A stretch of 64,000 nucleotides of DNA, from positions 1 to 64,000 of the forward strand of contig VWPU01009537.1 in the NCBI GenBank assembly GCA_013398955.1, given 5' to 3'. The position numbers and the translations under genes were made by a program. Below the pieces are notes generated by a model. That model saw nothing but the letters and a program-made list of their open reading frames with translations. It did not search any database and was not told the DNA's origin. The DNA is from Callaeas wilsoni (taxonomy: Eukaryota > Chordata > Aves > Passeriformes > Callaeidae). Below, one piece after another: positions 10,901 to 25,900 of the stretch (the stretch's first letter is position 1; every line of letters starts with the position of its first letter).

Positions 10901-13900
10901 GGAGTTTCATAAAGCTTTGCCTTTGCAGAAGTCTGACCCATGTCCAAGCCAGAGTGCCTAACTGTGTCTATTGCTCTAGTAATAATATGAATAATCACTC
11001 ATTATGGGTGATTATTGGTAATGGATAACGGTAAACATTAGTGTCTTTTCACCTGAGCTCAAGGAAGAGAGACATTCCCTTTCCCTCCCTTTGGCATCTC
11101 TCTTAGCACTGAGCCTCCTTCTTGGTTTTGTCAGTTCATGCTATTTAAAAGCCAGGGAGACATTTTGTATCTCCTAGTTAGTGTGGACTAAAACAGGAAG
11201 ACTACGCCCCTCTGCTTGGTTCTTGCGGCTCAAGGAGAAAGCACGGCAAATCTAACCTTGGCAGCCAGGAATGGTCAACACTAACTACACCTTCCTGGGA
11301 AAAAATTAACTTTCCAGGCTCATTTTCCTCCAAAGGATTTACATAAAGGCAGCCATGGCCACACTGACCCCGTGCAGTCCTACGTGAGTGCCATGCGTGG
11401 AGCCCTGAGCCAGAGACTCGACAGGATTTACACGCTTACAGGAATGTACAAGCGGGGAAGGAGCAGGCTGTGGTGAAAGTGAGCGATGTGAAGGAGAGCA
11501 TCACCTACCATGACAGGGAATATGATAGCAGCCACGGTGGATTTGAGGATCCAGAGGAGGGCCAGGCACACCACCTGCAGGAAGGTGAAGAGGTGGACCC
11601 TGCGCAGAGGGACGTGGCGCAGGTAGATAAAGTCAGGCTGGTGTTTTAGAGGCATCAAGAGCAGCTTCAGACGATCCATGAACTGGAAAAAAAAATAAAG
11701 GGATATTGAAATGAAACCCAGGATGCACAAAATAGAGAGAAAACAAGATGAATGCCCAAACCGGGGTCAGCAGCCCACTCTGGGGTATTTTTGCTGTCCT
11801 CCTCCCTCACTGCTCCTGCGAAGGAAAGACATTCAGCATTTAGGAATAATGCTTTTGTTTTCCCCAAAAAAATCAGGAGCAGAGGTCAACAGAGGTGAGG
11901 GCAGACATTGCGTTGCCAGAAAACAGAACAGCACCTCACCGAAGAGCAAGGAAGACGGGCAGCCTTCCCAGCAGTGTCCCTTTGCCCCGAGCTGGACTGG
12001 ATGGACTTGGAGTTAAACCAAAATGGGGATTTCTCATTGAGTAAAAAACACTCTTGATCCCAGTCCCCCCACCACCTGGGTCGGGAGCAAGGGAAATCCC
12101 CTACAGGAGAGCCGGCCCCGGGGCCAGCAGGACAATCCCCCTCGTTGTCCCCTGCCGGAGCGCGGGCTCGCTGCCCACTGCCAGGACCAGATGGATCCCG
12201 AAACACTGAATGGAAGCTGGAGCTGTTTTACAGAATGCCCGAGGGAATTCTGGGGCTCACAGAACAGGCAGTCCCTTCCCCTTAGGGCACAACCCAGCAC
12301 AAAAAAGAAAGGCCACAATTAACAGGGTGCCAGAAAGCAACAAAACCACTTCCAGCCTCCTTGGGCCAGCTACAGGCGCTGGCCATGAGAATGGCTCCTT
12401 ACGTAAGATTTCCTCAACGACAAAGAGAGGAGCTTGGCTTCCCCTCCCTGGAGAACGACATCCCTGCTCCTTAGCAGTGAGGAATAACTCCGCTGCCAGA
12501 AATCATCCTCCTTGTTTGCCTTCAGTCTGTGGCAGAGGACCCAAACTACCCTGGGAGTGAGCCCAAGCTGGGGCAAAAGCCTGCAGAATCCCAGAATGGT
12601 TTGGGTTGGAGGGGATCCTAAGGGGATCCTCTTGTTCCAGCTCCCAGCTAAGGGCAGGGACACATTCCACTAGACCAGGTTGCTCCAAGCCCCGTCCTGG
12701 TTGCCAAAGATGGACCCAGGTCTTCACAAAGCACCCCTCAGCGCTGACAGCATCCACTTGGCCACTCTCCCTTGGTCTCCCGTCTCAGGACACCCAGGCT
12801 GTGGCAAAGTTTGTCAACAGCTGCCACCCTCCATGGGATTCTTGGGAAGGAAGAGGAGGCAGTGAAGGAGAAGGGCAAAGCTGGAAGGTTGTGGAAGAAG
12901 CCCTGTGCTGGTTGATAACTCACCTGCACGCCGTTGAGGGATGCAACTCCCATGTAGAGGAAGACACCGTAGAGCACGGGCATGGGAATGAACTGCGGGA
13001 CAAAAGCAGGAGAGACCGGGTGAACAACCTCCCCATACGCCACACGCCGTTAACACAGGGTGGGACAACATTCCCAGCCTGTCATCAATTCAAACTGCGC
13101 CCATGAGTGGACAACATGGAGGAATGAAGCCGTAGAAATAATAAAGCCAAATAAAGCTGAATAAACAATCAATCCTTCTGCTGTGTTTTGAGAGACGCAA
13201 GGACATTTGCGCAATCACACTCTCCCACTTCACCGGGACTTGGACATCTTGTCAAGAACCAGAGGGAATGATGCCACTCACTCAGCAAGTTAAGAAACAG
13301 GTGGGCAAACGTGTTCCAGTGAGCTTCAAACTGCCTTTCACCTCTGATTTGTGGCGTGACCGGAAGCAGAAGGCAGAGAAGAAGAACAGGGAGCAGGATC
13401 CTGTAATTCGTGGTATACTCTGTTTTCCCAGATAACAGGTGACACAAGAAGAGTAAACGGACTCGAGTTGTGCCAGGGGAGGTTTAGGTGGGATATTAGG
13501 AAAAATACCTTTGTGGAAAGGGTTGTCAAGCCCTGGCACAGGCTTCCCAGGGCAGTGCTGGAGTCACCATCCCTGGAGGAATTTAAAAGCAGGGTAAATG
13601 CAGCAGTTAGGGACATGGTTTAGTAGTGACTTTGGCAGTGCTGGTGGGACTGTGCGATCTTAGAGAGCTTTTCCAATTGAAACAATCCTGTGATTCCATG
13701 TCCAGTCCAGCTCAGTAAGCCATGCAAATCTCAGGCAGAAAGGCTGTCTGTAGTCCCACCTCAGTGACAACAGTCATGCCAACCCAATCTCTGCCTGCTC
13801 CGTCTCTCGCGCACATTAATCCGTAACTACTCCCAAATTCGGGACTGTGACTTCCCTTCTTCATTGCCAGGATGTATCCTTTCAGACATCACTTTCTGCT

Positions 13901-16900
13901 CCCTCAAAGTGCTAAGTGCTGCCCATTCCTCCACAGTGGGCACCAGACAGGCTCCTTGGAACGAATCTCTGTCCCTCAAGACAGAAGTGGGCAGCCAGCC
14001 TGGCATGACAGGAACAGGGATGCTTGGAACAAACCACAGGCAGGAGCTGAATAACGGCCTTTGGGGGATTTACTGGAGCCCAGGGAGGATGGAATGAGCT
14101 CCAAAGGATAGTCCCTCGTGCAGTGCCAGGTGGCTGTCACTGCATGGCAGCTGCGGCCAGGCCACGGAGCCCACTGTTCCCAGCACTCCTGCGCTGGGAA
14201 CTCTCCCCTTCCAGCCTCTGCACTGAGCTCATTAAAGAGGCAAATAACATGGCAGCTATCCAGTGTTTCAGCGTATTCCCCACCACCTTGTTCACAATTT
14301 CCAGCAGGCATTTCCCTGGGGGCACATGAGCACCAAAGTCACCTGGCCACATGCTGTCCAAAGCCTCCCTGCCTGCATTTTTCCTTCCTTCCTGAGTCTC
14401 ATTGCCTGTCTCCTCCTGTGAGCTTCTTAATTGCTAACTCGTCCTTCTCTTGGATTTATTTGCTCCTTTGAGTGAGCCACATTGATATCTCCCATCAAAG
14501 GTAAATGCTTTTTCTGCAGCGTGGGGTCCGCCAACACCGTTGTGGGAGGGATGGGGACCCGGCGTGTGGTTCACAAAGCTGTGGGTGACCGTGGGATTCG
14601 AAGGCCTCACTGGATCTGAGGGATGAGACAAGACATGAAAGTAGCTCCAGTAAGCAAGAGTTGAGCTTTCTAGCTCATTTTCACTGCTCTCTTCTCCTCC
14701 CCTTCTATTTATTTCCATGGGGTTTTTTAGAAGTAAGAAAAACGTCCGAATATTATTCCACCATTCCATGATGATTAATCCTGTAGATCATCCTGAGGTG
14801 AAACCTCAGTACATTATTCTGCAGAGCAGCAAGCAGTGCTGTCATTTTGGAAGACTCTCTTGGCGAAGTATTCCCTAACAATGGGGGTGCTGGCTTTGGC
14901 GCTCCGAGCAAAGCTGCTGCAGGCCAACAGGATTAAAACTGTATTTATAGGAAAGTGCCTGTCACGCTCCTAGCAGGGCCAAGGATGCTTCTGTGGAGAT
15001 CTGCCTTGGTGGAGCAGAAACAGCGGCACCATCCAAAACCAGCACAACCACCCCCAAGCCCTCAGAAAACAAAAGTGGGATTATTCTGTAGATTGCCTGG
15101 TTTATTGAATTTGGGATTGCCAGTGTTCAATTCACCGCTGGCAGGGGAAGACTGAAATGTTCTGCAATGCATTTAGCAGTGCAGCTCTCTCCAGCAGGAC
15201 CCTGCCACTGGAATTTGCTAAAGGTCCTGAAATCCTGCCAGGTCCTTCCCGCTGGCACGTGGGCCAGCAGCATGCTGACTTATCCTCAGGCGTCCTCCAG
15301 CGAGGATCTTCCCCACACATTGTCTTAGGGAAGCACAGACAAATAATTAATGACTGAAGTAATAACAGAGGAAGTAACAGACCCCAGTGGAATAGAGGAA
15401 GAGGGATCTTGCAGGGAAAGGTCATGTAAACTAGAAAACAGGATTATCACAATCAAGCATTAAATTAAAGGCACGGAAATGCCTGTTCATGTGGAGGTGG
15501 AAAGTGTTACCCAAGACACCAAAACTCAAGCTGTACAAACAGCCTGAGAAATGAAGAACAGGAACACACTGGCTTGGAAAGCCACTGTCTTCACTCTCTC
15601 CACAGGCAGCATCGCTGCCCCCTGCCTGCCTCCTCCCCTCAGGCTCACATCGCACTGTGCCTCACAGCCCCTGCCGTTTCCAAAAACTCATCTGCAGCCC
15701 CCAGAAACGCTCCTCTAGACACCCAGCTGCTCCGTCCCACAGTTACGACGCACAGTGCCGCTGGTCTGACATCTTCTGTTCGTACCATCGGCCTATGGAT
15801 CCATGGATAAGGGCTCCTGCAGCTGGGATCTCCCGTTGAACAGTATGTCCATGCTTGGCATCACTTCCATCACCACACCCAGAGAAGGCAGCATCCTCCA
15901 CAAGACAGGGATAAACAGGTTTTCTGGTTTCCTTCTACAATCTGATGATCCACTAAGGATGCATTTCTCCGTGGCTACATGCCAAGAAATTTCTGGTCTT
16001 AGAAATTAGCAACCTACCTAGATCCAATGGTCCATCAGCAGAACATCTGTCCAGAGCCTTGGCTAAACTCACAGGAAAAGAAAGGTTCAGGAGACGAAGA
16101 AATGCCATTTAATAGCACTGCTTCCTCCAGAAACGTGTTTTCCATACTCTGAGCTTTATCCAGACCAGAATATGTTTTCCATAAAAAACAGGCCCAGTAG
16201 AGGTATAAAAGAAATCATAAAAGAAAAGGGAGCTTAACTTTATGCAAACATGGAGAAATAATCTTTAAAATGAAAAAAACCACAGTGCCCAAGAACCCCA
16301 GCCCTGAACTTGGTCACTATTCTAGCACGCCACAAACCATGTTGGTTTTTCCTTCCAAAAGGTTTGGATTTAAGCTTTCCAAGAACTGTAAACAGTCCTT
16401 ACCTTCAGGATGGGAGCCATGAAGACAGACACCCCGGTCAGGATGAAAACGATGACTCCGGTGACTCTCTGCTCCCTGAAACAACATCACTGAGTCAGGA
16501 CCACAAGTACTTAACACCAACAGGAATCCCCAAAACTCATTTTTGCAGCCACATTTTTCAGCCAACAGCATCAGGCAGGTGGCTGGACCCTGACCAAGCC
16601 GTTTTAAACTCCCAGACCGTTTTGTTGCACTGTTTGGGGATCCACACAGCACTGCAACTGAGCAAGGGCCAGCGTGTTTACACGTTAAACATTACAAACT
16701 GTGCGCCTGCATTCCCAGTTCCCTGCACAGCCGCACTCAGAGCATGCAGAGAGGCAAAAAACCATCAGCCCTCCACGCTGACATCAGTAACACGTCGTGA
16801 GCCCCACCCAGAGCACCCCAACAGCCGGATAAATCCTTCAGACCTTCACGAGGTGCTGAACATGTGCCTTCAGCAGCACCCATGGGGCTTCCCACATCCA

Positions 16901-19900
16901 AAAATACCTCAGCCAGTAAGATTTCAGAACACTGAAAGTCAGCCATAAAATTTCTATTTAGTTGCCTAAACAAGCGGCCTGATTTCCAGGAGCAATCCCA
17001 TCGGAAGCACTTTAGACCACTTAATTAAGGCAACCAAACACCGGAAAAAATGCTTCATTAAGTAGAGCTGGTTGCACTAGGTATGACAGGTTTGTATGTT
17101 TGACCATTACATTTGCTAAGGAATGCTTAATTGCCCTGGACAGAGAAATCTGCAAGAACTTTATTTCCTTTAACACAGGAACGCTGCGTCTGATGTGGCC
17201 AAATAAACTTTGGAGGAGTCACGTGGGGGTTTGCCCAAAGAAATGGCTTTGGAAATAGGGAGAAAGCAGCACAAAATTCTTTGTACAAAAGGATTTTGCA
17301 GGCAAACAAGGTAATTACGTCTTCCTGGTTGGACATACCTCACTCCCAAAAACTTGGGCTGTTCTCCAGGGGCTGAAGTCTCCGTCTCCATCTTCAAGCT
17401 GTCGATGTGAGCAATGGAGATGACGGTAGCAGCCACGTACCAGGGCAGCCCCATAAAGGAGCAGATAATCATCAGAATGGCCACCCAGAACAAATCCAGA
17501 TGATATCCAGCACCTTTCTGTGGAGGGAGACAAACAACCTTCAGCTGATTTATTCCAAATACCTACAGAGCGGGGCAGAGGCATGCCAGACAGGCAGGAT
17601 TTCCTTCTGCAACATCCTGGCCAACAGAGCCAAACAGCAGATATATGTTGGCTCTTGTGAACAGCATAAGGATGCACCTCCCTGAGGACCCAACCCCAGG
17701 CTCCTTCAGGACTGCAACAAGAACAGCTGAAGCCTCATTCTCTACTCAAAGGAGAAAGCTGCCCTCATTCTTGACTCCTTTTCCAACACCTCTGAGTCTC
17801 TATTTTTAAAATTCTTTTGTGAAATAAAACAGGAAATCCAGCGGTCACAAGTGCCAAGAGAAGAAGTGAAGAAACAAAAGAGTCACCAAGAAACGGGATC
17901 TTCGGAAAAACAGCGGACAAACCTCTAAGGTTTGCTATTTTAAAAGAGATTAACCTTTTTAAAATCCCATTCAGTTTGATTTTATTGTAAAAAACAAATG
18001 ATCCAGGCCTAGGATGACCCAGGAGGGAGAGCAATCCAGCTTCTCTTGAATAGTCCTCACTGTTTTCCTCACACATGTGCTGCTTGCCTTGGCTGGCTGG
18101 TGGCACTGGGATGGGCACCCAGCAACGCCCTGCCAACACTTTAGCAAGGGATGAGCAGAAAAAAAACCCTAAAAAAACCCTACCTTTTCCCTACAGCAGA
18201 TCTTGTGTATAGAAGTGTTTGTTGGTGTGGAACAACAGGATGGGGCTTGTGAACCCTCAACTGCACAAAACACCATACTCACACCACAACAAAGGAAACA
18301 GGGAATACATTTTTTATATCAAACAGTACTTCGCTGGAGTGTTTATAACTTTGTTACTAAAAAAGTACAGCCAGTGCTGACAGCAAAACCACATTCAGTG
18401 GTTCATAAGCTGCAGAGACGAGGGGCCTCTTCTTCATCAGGGAAGAACAGTGAATATTTTCTTAGAGTGTTTAAGAAAATGCTATGTCTGCTTCATTACG
18501 TGCAGGAAACAGACACAAAACTGATCATCCATCTCTGAGGAATATGAGGGCCCAATATTGAATTTATCTGCCCAGATCCAGGTGGCAAACAGGGATGTTC
18601 TGAGGAGTTTTTTTTAAACCATCAGCCGGCAGTCATCACTGTGCATAAGAAACCAAGAAACCTTTCCCATGCCCTGGTACTTCAACTCTCTCTTCCACAT
18701 GGGGCTCAGGATGGTCTTAAATTACACATTACTTGTCTAATGTTTACAGTGACCACATGAATTGAAACAACCTCTTCTTTTCCAAGAAGAAGCTCCCTTC
18801 CCATTTCCAACAGTTCTCCTGATAACTGAAAATGCAGGTATCTAAATAATGACCCACTGTTACCTGTGTTTTGAGGGAGTCATTACTCCCATGGGTCAGA
18901 CCACTTGAAACATGCCCTGTTAGCAGGAAGGGAGAGACTACTTTTACAGGAATTTAATATTTTTCAATAGAACCGACCGTGCAGGGAAAGGAAAAAAACC
19001 CTACAGGCATGAAAAACTGCATAGCACTGGTCTGGAAAGTTTGTTTTAAAAACAGGACTGCATCTTAGGCTGTTACATGTCAGCTCTTCTTTAAATAACA
19101 TCTGACTGGAACTATGCCCTTGGTCTGTCCCAAATCTCTCCAGCTTATTGTCGGTATTTGACAGCACCGTGCAGCTTTGGCCACAAAGCCACTTTTCCTG
19201 CTTAGAAACAGCAGCCAGTGACAGGGAATAGCCTCGTGTCCACGAGGAAGGAAGGTGGCAGGAGGAAAAGCCCCTGCACGTGCTCCAGGCACAAGGCACA
19301 CCCACCTTGAGCTTGTGCTCCTTCCTGTTGACGATGACGGCAGTGATCTGCTGGTCCATGAAGATGAGGATGGTCACCAGCAGGGCAGGGATGGCTGCTG
19401 CCAGGTACACCCACCACGGGTTGCCTCCAAATGGGGGGATAAACCAACCCCTCTGGGGACTGGTTGGCTTTGAAGGGCAAGGAAAAGAAAGCTTGTGTTA
19501 GAGGCGCAATACAGGGGTGATGACATCCCAAAGCCAGGTTTGCTTCCAGCAACGGAGCTCCAGGGAGACACTTCAGGTTTGTGGCAATTTCATCCTTCCC
19601 ATTAATGCCAGTTGAAGGTTCCAAGTACAGAGGCAGAATTTAGGAGATAAATCAGCCAACCAAAATGATGCTGAGAAAAAGCATCCTAACCCTAACCCTC
19701 TGAGTAAACCGGCCCTTTCCACCCCACTGACTACACTCCCATTCTGAGGGCAAGTCATTTCATACAGGGCAGGTGCGAGGGAAAAGGAACCTCTTCCAAA
19801 GGCCAGCAAACAAACTGACAACAACATACCTTGAATTCACTTGGCACAATTAGTTTTGGTGTGTCCACACCAACCAGGGCATCTATTCCACAGAAAATCA

Positions 19901-22900
19901 GAATGGACAGGATAATGGCAAAGTCGCTGATGAGCTTCCGGGCCTGAAAGAGACATGATATCACAACCATAGGAGTTAGCACCACGAAACACCGTTTCAC
20001 CCACGCTTTAGTGCCTACATGAGAAACCCCCTGGCAAGACAAGCTCATCGTTACTTCTCCCACAAATATGCCCATCGTCATGTCCAGTGTCATTTGCCAC
20101 ACATGCCTCAGTTCTTTACTGTGTTCTCTGAAAGCCTAAATGGAAGCACGAAAACAACACAAACTTCCACAAATGAGATACTCCGAATGACTGGCAGAGA
20201 TTACGCTGTTTGCTGTTCAAGTAATAAATCAAACTAAGCAGACAGGAAAACAAACCAGGCTTCTCAGCTAAATCCCTAAGACTGCAGCTCTCCTGAAGTC
20301 ATTGGAATACAACAACTTAAAGCTGTCACCGATCAGACCTCAGAATTTAACCAGAGAGGAGCCACTGCGCTAGCCTGGAACTGAGTGAGCTTTCCAGAGC
20401 TGTTGTTCCTTCCAGGTTTCCTGGGTTTGCATGGTTACAGAGAAATTGAGCTGCATTCCAGCCCGGATGGAATTTGTTTCCTTTTTAGTAAAAATAAGAG
20501 AGGTTCAATTGTAACACGGTGGAACAGTAAACATCCACGCAGGATAAATCCCTGTGTGCCAGAATGCCAGAAACGGGGCAGTGTCAGAGAGAAACGGCTT
20601 TGGCGCACACAGGAAGCGCTGGCTCGCACGCCTGGCCTGGGAGCCTCACCGGCGGACAAACCCAGCAGATGCGCCTGAGACGTGCCTGGAAGCTTGGAAT
20701 GGTTGCCTTCAGCACCTTTAAAATCCCTGCCGCATTACCCAAACAGGTTATGGCTCCTCTTGGCTCTTCTGCTGCCTCACCTGTGCTCTCCAGAACCACC
20801 GGGAACAATCCCAGGCACACCTTTGACAACCAGATCCAACAATCAGTTGCACTTTTATCCCAACCAGTGCAACCTGGCTTCCCTGCAGAGCCAGGTTCCC
20901 TGTGTGTAGGACAGCAGCTCCAAAAGGAAGGCTGACCTGTGCCCTCGGAATGACTGATGGAGTGACAGGAGATACTTACAGTGGTGGGAAAGTAGCGACT
21001 GGTCTTGAATTTCTTCAGGGCCATGGAGCAGGTGTAAGTGCCAAAGAAGAGGATGAAAGACATGAGGGTGATGTCAGGGACATAGTCACAGTTGTTGCCC
21101 ACAAGTTGACCCCCATACTTCAAGCACTCCTTGGCTGTCAGAGCGGCCCAGTCAATGGTGGTGTTGTCCTGCAGAAAAAAGGGAATGTTTCCATCAGGCT
21201 CTGTATACTCTGCCCGTGCTGGGACAGGAATGGTGATGGAGTATCTGAGAGGAACAGGGAGGCATCATGCAGAGGCTAAAAATCATGGAATCACAGAATG
21301 GGTGAGACCATTTTCCTGCTGGTGTTTCACTGAAAGGGGTTGTTACTCTGTGTCTCAACTTCCCTCCCCTACACGCAGATGTGATGCACAGAGCTGCGCT
21401 TCTTTCTCCTCACTATCCAGAGCTCGCCAGCAGAGTGGCACTGCGGGACTCTGCAGTCCATAATGATCCCTGCCTTCCCAAGGGGAACTCACCAGCTCGG
21501 AGGAGGGAGAGACCAGCTCATAGTCTGACAGCACCATTGTCCTGTTAAGTAGCGAGCTATTAACTGCAAGAGAAAAGAAAAAAGGCAATATGGTAAGCAG
21601 GATGCAGGAAACAGTTAGGAAGGAGAGCAAATTGCAATTATTCAATAATTCCTTGACTCTGTCAAGCTGTTTGCCACCTCTTTGCTCCAGTCAAGTGAGT
21701 CACACAAGTGTTTCAGAGAGACTCAAAAGCCTCGATCATCAAGCACTCACAAAACAGAAAAAGAAAAGGTTAAGTGAAACATAACCCAAACCAACTGGGA
21801 TTATATTTTGAGTTCATGGTAAAAAAACACCCACAAAAAACCAGACAGACAATATAATATTTCATAGCTTTCCAATGTTTTCCTAATGATTTCTGGATTA
21901 AATTAGATACCCACAGAACACTCCTAATGATTAATTTCAAATGCAAGCACAATGCCAAAGATATCCAGAAAAGCAAAATGCACGTCAGCTTCCAGCATAA
22001 ACACAGTTTTGGATTAAAAGAAAGAAAAAAGACAGCAAGCAATTGAAATCAACAGATGGGGATAATTTCTTTGAGAGAAGGGGCAGCATTCCATGTGGCT
22101 TCTGCAGCATAGAAACCATGGATATGAAATTTCTTCTAGAAATGCACTCCTTCCTGCAAAAAGGCTCGTGGCCTCTATCCTCATGGCTTGCCGAGGTTTT
22201 GCATAAATAAACTTTTTTCACTTGGATGTCTGGAGAGCCACAAGTGTTTCAATGGGAAGTGGAGACTTCCAGTCTGGCACTGACCATTCCCATCGTCCTA
22301 GTTTCAAAAAGGAAACCACTCTGCCATTCCAGTGGAGGCAGAACCAGACCAGGTGCTCGCCGAGATCCTGTGTTTAATAGGGAAGGCAGGCACCCAGCTC
22401 CCAGGGAACCGGCTCCCGACACCTGCGAGGAGCAGCCAGCAGCTTTTCCTGTTGAACAGGTGTGCCGAGATAACCTGCAGTTTACTTTGGGCACAGATCA
22501 AGTTTCTTACTCACTGCCCATTGTTTGTGGGATCCTAGGAGTGGTCCCCGTTCCCTAGCGGTACAGCCAGCGTCTCTCAGTTTAGATGTGGGTTGTGTAA
22601 CCCTCTGCTCCCAGAGCCATAGGTACACTGGCTCTATCTGCTGCACAGCCCACGCTCCAGGGACAGGCTGCCCTGTGGATACACTTCCCTTCTGCTTAGC
22701 GAGGAATTGTTTGTGCTTTCCCTCTCAGCCATGCAACCAGGAGGTGGGAACCACCCACGTTTGGGTAACGCCTTGAATAAATCCAGCTCCTGAAACAGGA
22801 GTGACCTGAGCTCCATAGCAGTGACCTGAGCTCCATGGCAGTGACTTGGCCACCACTTCTGCCCCTTCATGAAATTCTTGGAGGAATGCCATTTGGAACT

Positions 22901-25900
22901 GACAGCCACAGGGATGCAAGGAGGCACAGGTGCAGAAACAGCTTCTCCACTGGTCATGATGCTCTCTGGAGGAGTCCCAGGAAGGCTGGACATAGTGACA
23001 TTCCAGGTGGGATGTAGGGTGAAATTTACCTCTCAGCTTCCTGAGACTAAGATAGGATATCTGAAGGCAACCGATAAAGAAGGAATAATCTACCTATTAT
23101 CTGGGCTGCAGTGCAAAGGAAAAAGAGAGCAAAGGCCACCTCCTGCCTACAAACTGGTGAGGTTATGAACACTCCCTTACCTGGACCTAGTGGTTTACAG
23201 GCACAAGAGTAATGCGTGATATAGTCCACCTTGAACTGGGAGTTGATGGGATAATGATCTGCCAGCTTGATCATCTTCTTGAAAGCATCATAAATGAAGA
23301 TGAAGCTGATCAGGGAGGAAAATCCCTCTTCGGTGAAGCGGGTGAAGTACTTGACCAGGAAGCTGGCGTCGGTGGCCACGAGAATGAGACACTGGAAGGC
23401 TGACCAGAGGCCGATCCAGAGGCGGAACTCCAGGTAGTCAAAATCATTGTCCCTGCAACAAGACAAGGGTGGCAAGAAAGGAAAACATTGGGTTAGAAAA
23501 GATCAGGAAGTACAAAGCAGATGTTACATGGAATGAAGCTGAGTCAGGGGAAGTTGCGATTGGACATAAAGGAAAGATCTTCTCCCAGAGGGTGGTTGGG
23601 CACTAGAACAGTCTCTCCAGGGAAGCGGTCACGGCACCTAACCTGAGTTCAAGGAGCATCTGGACAGCACTCTTAGTCATATGGTTTAGTTTGGTAGTCC
23701 TGCCAGGTGCAGAGAGTTGGACTTGCTGATCCTTATGGGTCCTTTCCTACCTGGAATATTCCATGATTCTATGACAAACCCTGGTGCCAGGAATGGCAGG
23801 GTGTGGAGAACCGTGCACCCAACTGCATCATTCTCTCCTGGGAACGATGGCCCCTTGCTTGCTGCTTGAGGCTGAGGTGCTGTGTTGGCACAGAGTCCGA
23901 AGGTGGGCTTTTAGGAGTGAAAAAGTGCCAAAAGGGAACACTGGAGCAGATAAGGACCTGCCAGGAAGGCCATTGCCTGTTCTGGGGAAGGAAGCAAGAG
24001 GTGGTGGGACTGGCAGGCTCAGCCAGCTGTAATACTCTGGAAGCCAGAAGCCATGACCTGGAAGAGGGCAAGAAGCAAGTAAGAAACAAAGTGATTTAGA
24101 AAAAGAGAAGGGAAAAAATAAAAATACAAGACGCGAGTGACAACTCTGAAATATTCGGAGTCAGTGCCTGAGGGAGCAGGAGCTCCCATCCATCTGAAGG
24201 CAGCTGGCAGAAACCCAGGTACACTGACTCCGCACCATCGAAGAACTTCAAAAATTTTAAACTATATTATATTATTTTGGCTTTTACTCCTCAAATTCCT
24301 GCAGAGCTTCTGAACCTGACAGAGCAGGTGGAAAAGCACCGTGTCCTGTAGGATTGGTCCCCAGTGCTGATACCACGGAGCACCCGAGGCCAGACGCACA
24401 GCTGAGTCTGCAAAGGGCTTTTAGGGATCTCTTCAGACACACGCACAGAGTGACACTTTAAATGAGTCAGAAGATGGGAAGTTTTTCTAATTTTGCTCCT
24501 AGCTGAGAACAGCGTGTTGTGAATATGAACAACCACAAATGCATTACTGAAAAATCCAAGCACTTAGTTCCAATTTCCTTGTAAGAAAGGCCTCCTTTGA
24601 AAACTCCTGCCTTTCTGCTCTGGCAGGTTGTTAGGACAATGGCTTTTATAACCTCCACCTCCTCCTCAGGTTAAAAATAATCACCTTCTCCCTCACAAAA
24701 CAGTACAAAGTGCTTTTTCCATCTTGCTTTTTTCGTGCCGTGCACTGCACCTGGGCTTTGTCACGCCTGCCAGACGCCAACAGGTGCAGCGTGTCCATTC
24801 CTGACTCTATTCATTTATTCCAGATGAAGGAGGAAAAGAAAGGTGCACCCCTCTTGCTCCACTGTGGAACTCTCACCCTTTGGCAGCTTCCGGTTTCCCT
24901 TCCTGGGATAATCTAATTTTCCAGCCGTTTTTTCTAGCCCACATCCCTCCCTATATGTGGGAACACAAGTCCTGCATGACCTGCTATGCTGAAAACACGG
25001 ACTACAAGGGATTTGAGGTGTTTTCTGTGTAACCTAAAACGATCTCCTTGCAAAACACCAGCCGAAGGATCACCAGTCCCATGGGTAAAATCATGCATGA
25101 TGCTGCTGATTCCTTTGGGGATTCCAGTGTATCTTCCTGGTATTGCAGATGTGGGAATGGTAAATGAGCACACCTAACAAAACGGGCTCCCTTTAGCTCT
25201 GAGTGTCAGCTGTCGACCACATGGAGGGAGCAGAACCTCTTTATACCAGTTAAATGGAAAAAACCCAAGTGCCTTTAAATGCAGGAAAGCTCCACCACAG
25301 AATTCTGGGGGCTGTTTCTACCACAGCCACTTTTGCTTTCATAAATAATAGTGATTATTTCAAATGACTACTGGACAAATTTTTGGCAGCCTTGAGACCC
25401 ATGGGATTTTGTTAGTACAGAGCGAGATTCATTTCTTTGCTCCTATGGGGGTCAGGGAAGTAGTGACTGGGAGAAGCAGCAGACTCTAACTAGAGCAAAT
25501 TCCTCACGGAGGACTGAAGTGGCCAAGGTTTTTTTTCCCAGGAGGCCCCACAGAGACGGGCAGCCACACACTGGGCAGCGCCCTGGGACATGCGTGCCGG
25601 GAAAATCCCTGATGTGATTGCACTGGATCTCGACAAGGAACAAGACATTTCATTTTGTGCACTAAATCCCCTCCTTCCCCAGCAGCAGGCAGCTCATTCC
25701 CTGGCTGGGATTTCCTTCGTGTGGGACATTCCTGCCCTCTGCCCTCTCCCGCCACATACTCACTTGCTGAAATTGAAGAGGAGCCGCTCAAAGACCAGGA
25801 CGGGTCCTGTGCTGCTCAAAATGGTGAGGGGCTGACCAGCCAGAAGGCAAAATATGGCGCCGGTGACAGCCGTGCCCAGGAAGCTCTCCAACACGCCCTG

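Noticed and set aside
16310..16948. A 212-codon plus-strand open frame
   Set aside because: It runs antisense across coding exon 17 of SLC4A4 and has no recognisable product.
19688..19700. TAACCCTAACCCT, like vertebrate telomere repeat
   Set aside because: There are only two units, which is expected by chance in 64 kb.
21169..21240. Upstream extension of coding exon 13 to an acceptor after CTCTCAG near 21246
   Set aside because: The frame is open but the phase does not match exon 12, whereas the acceptor at 21169-21170 restores phase and human-like loop length.
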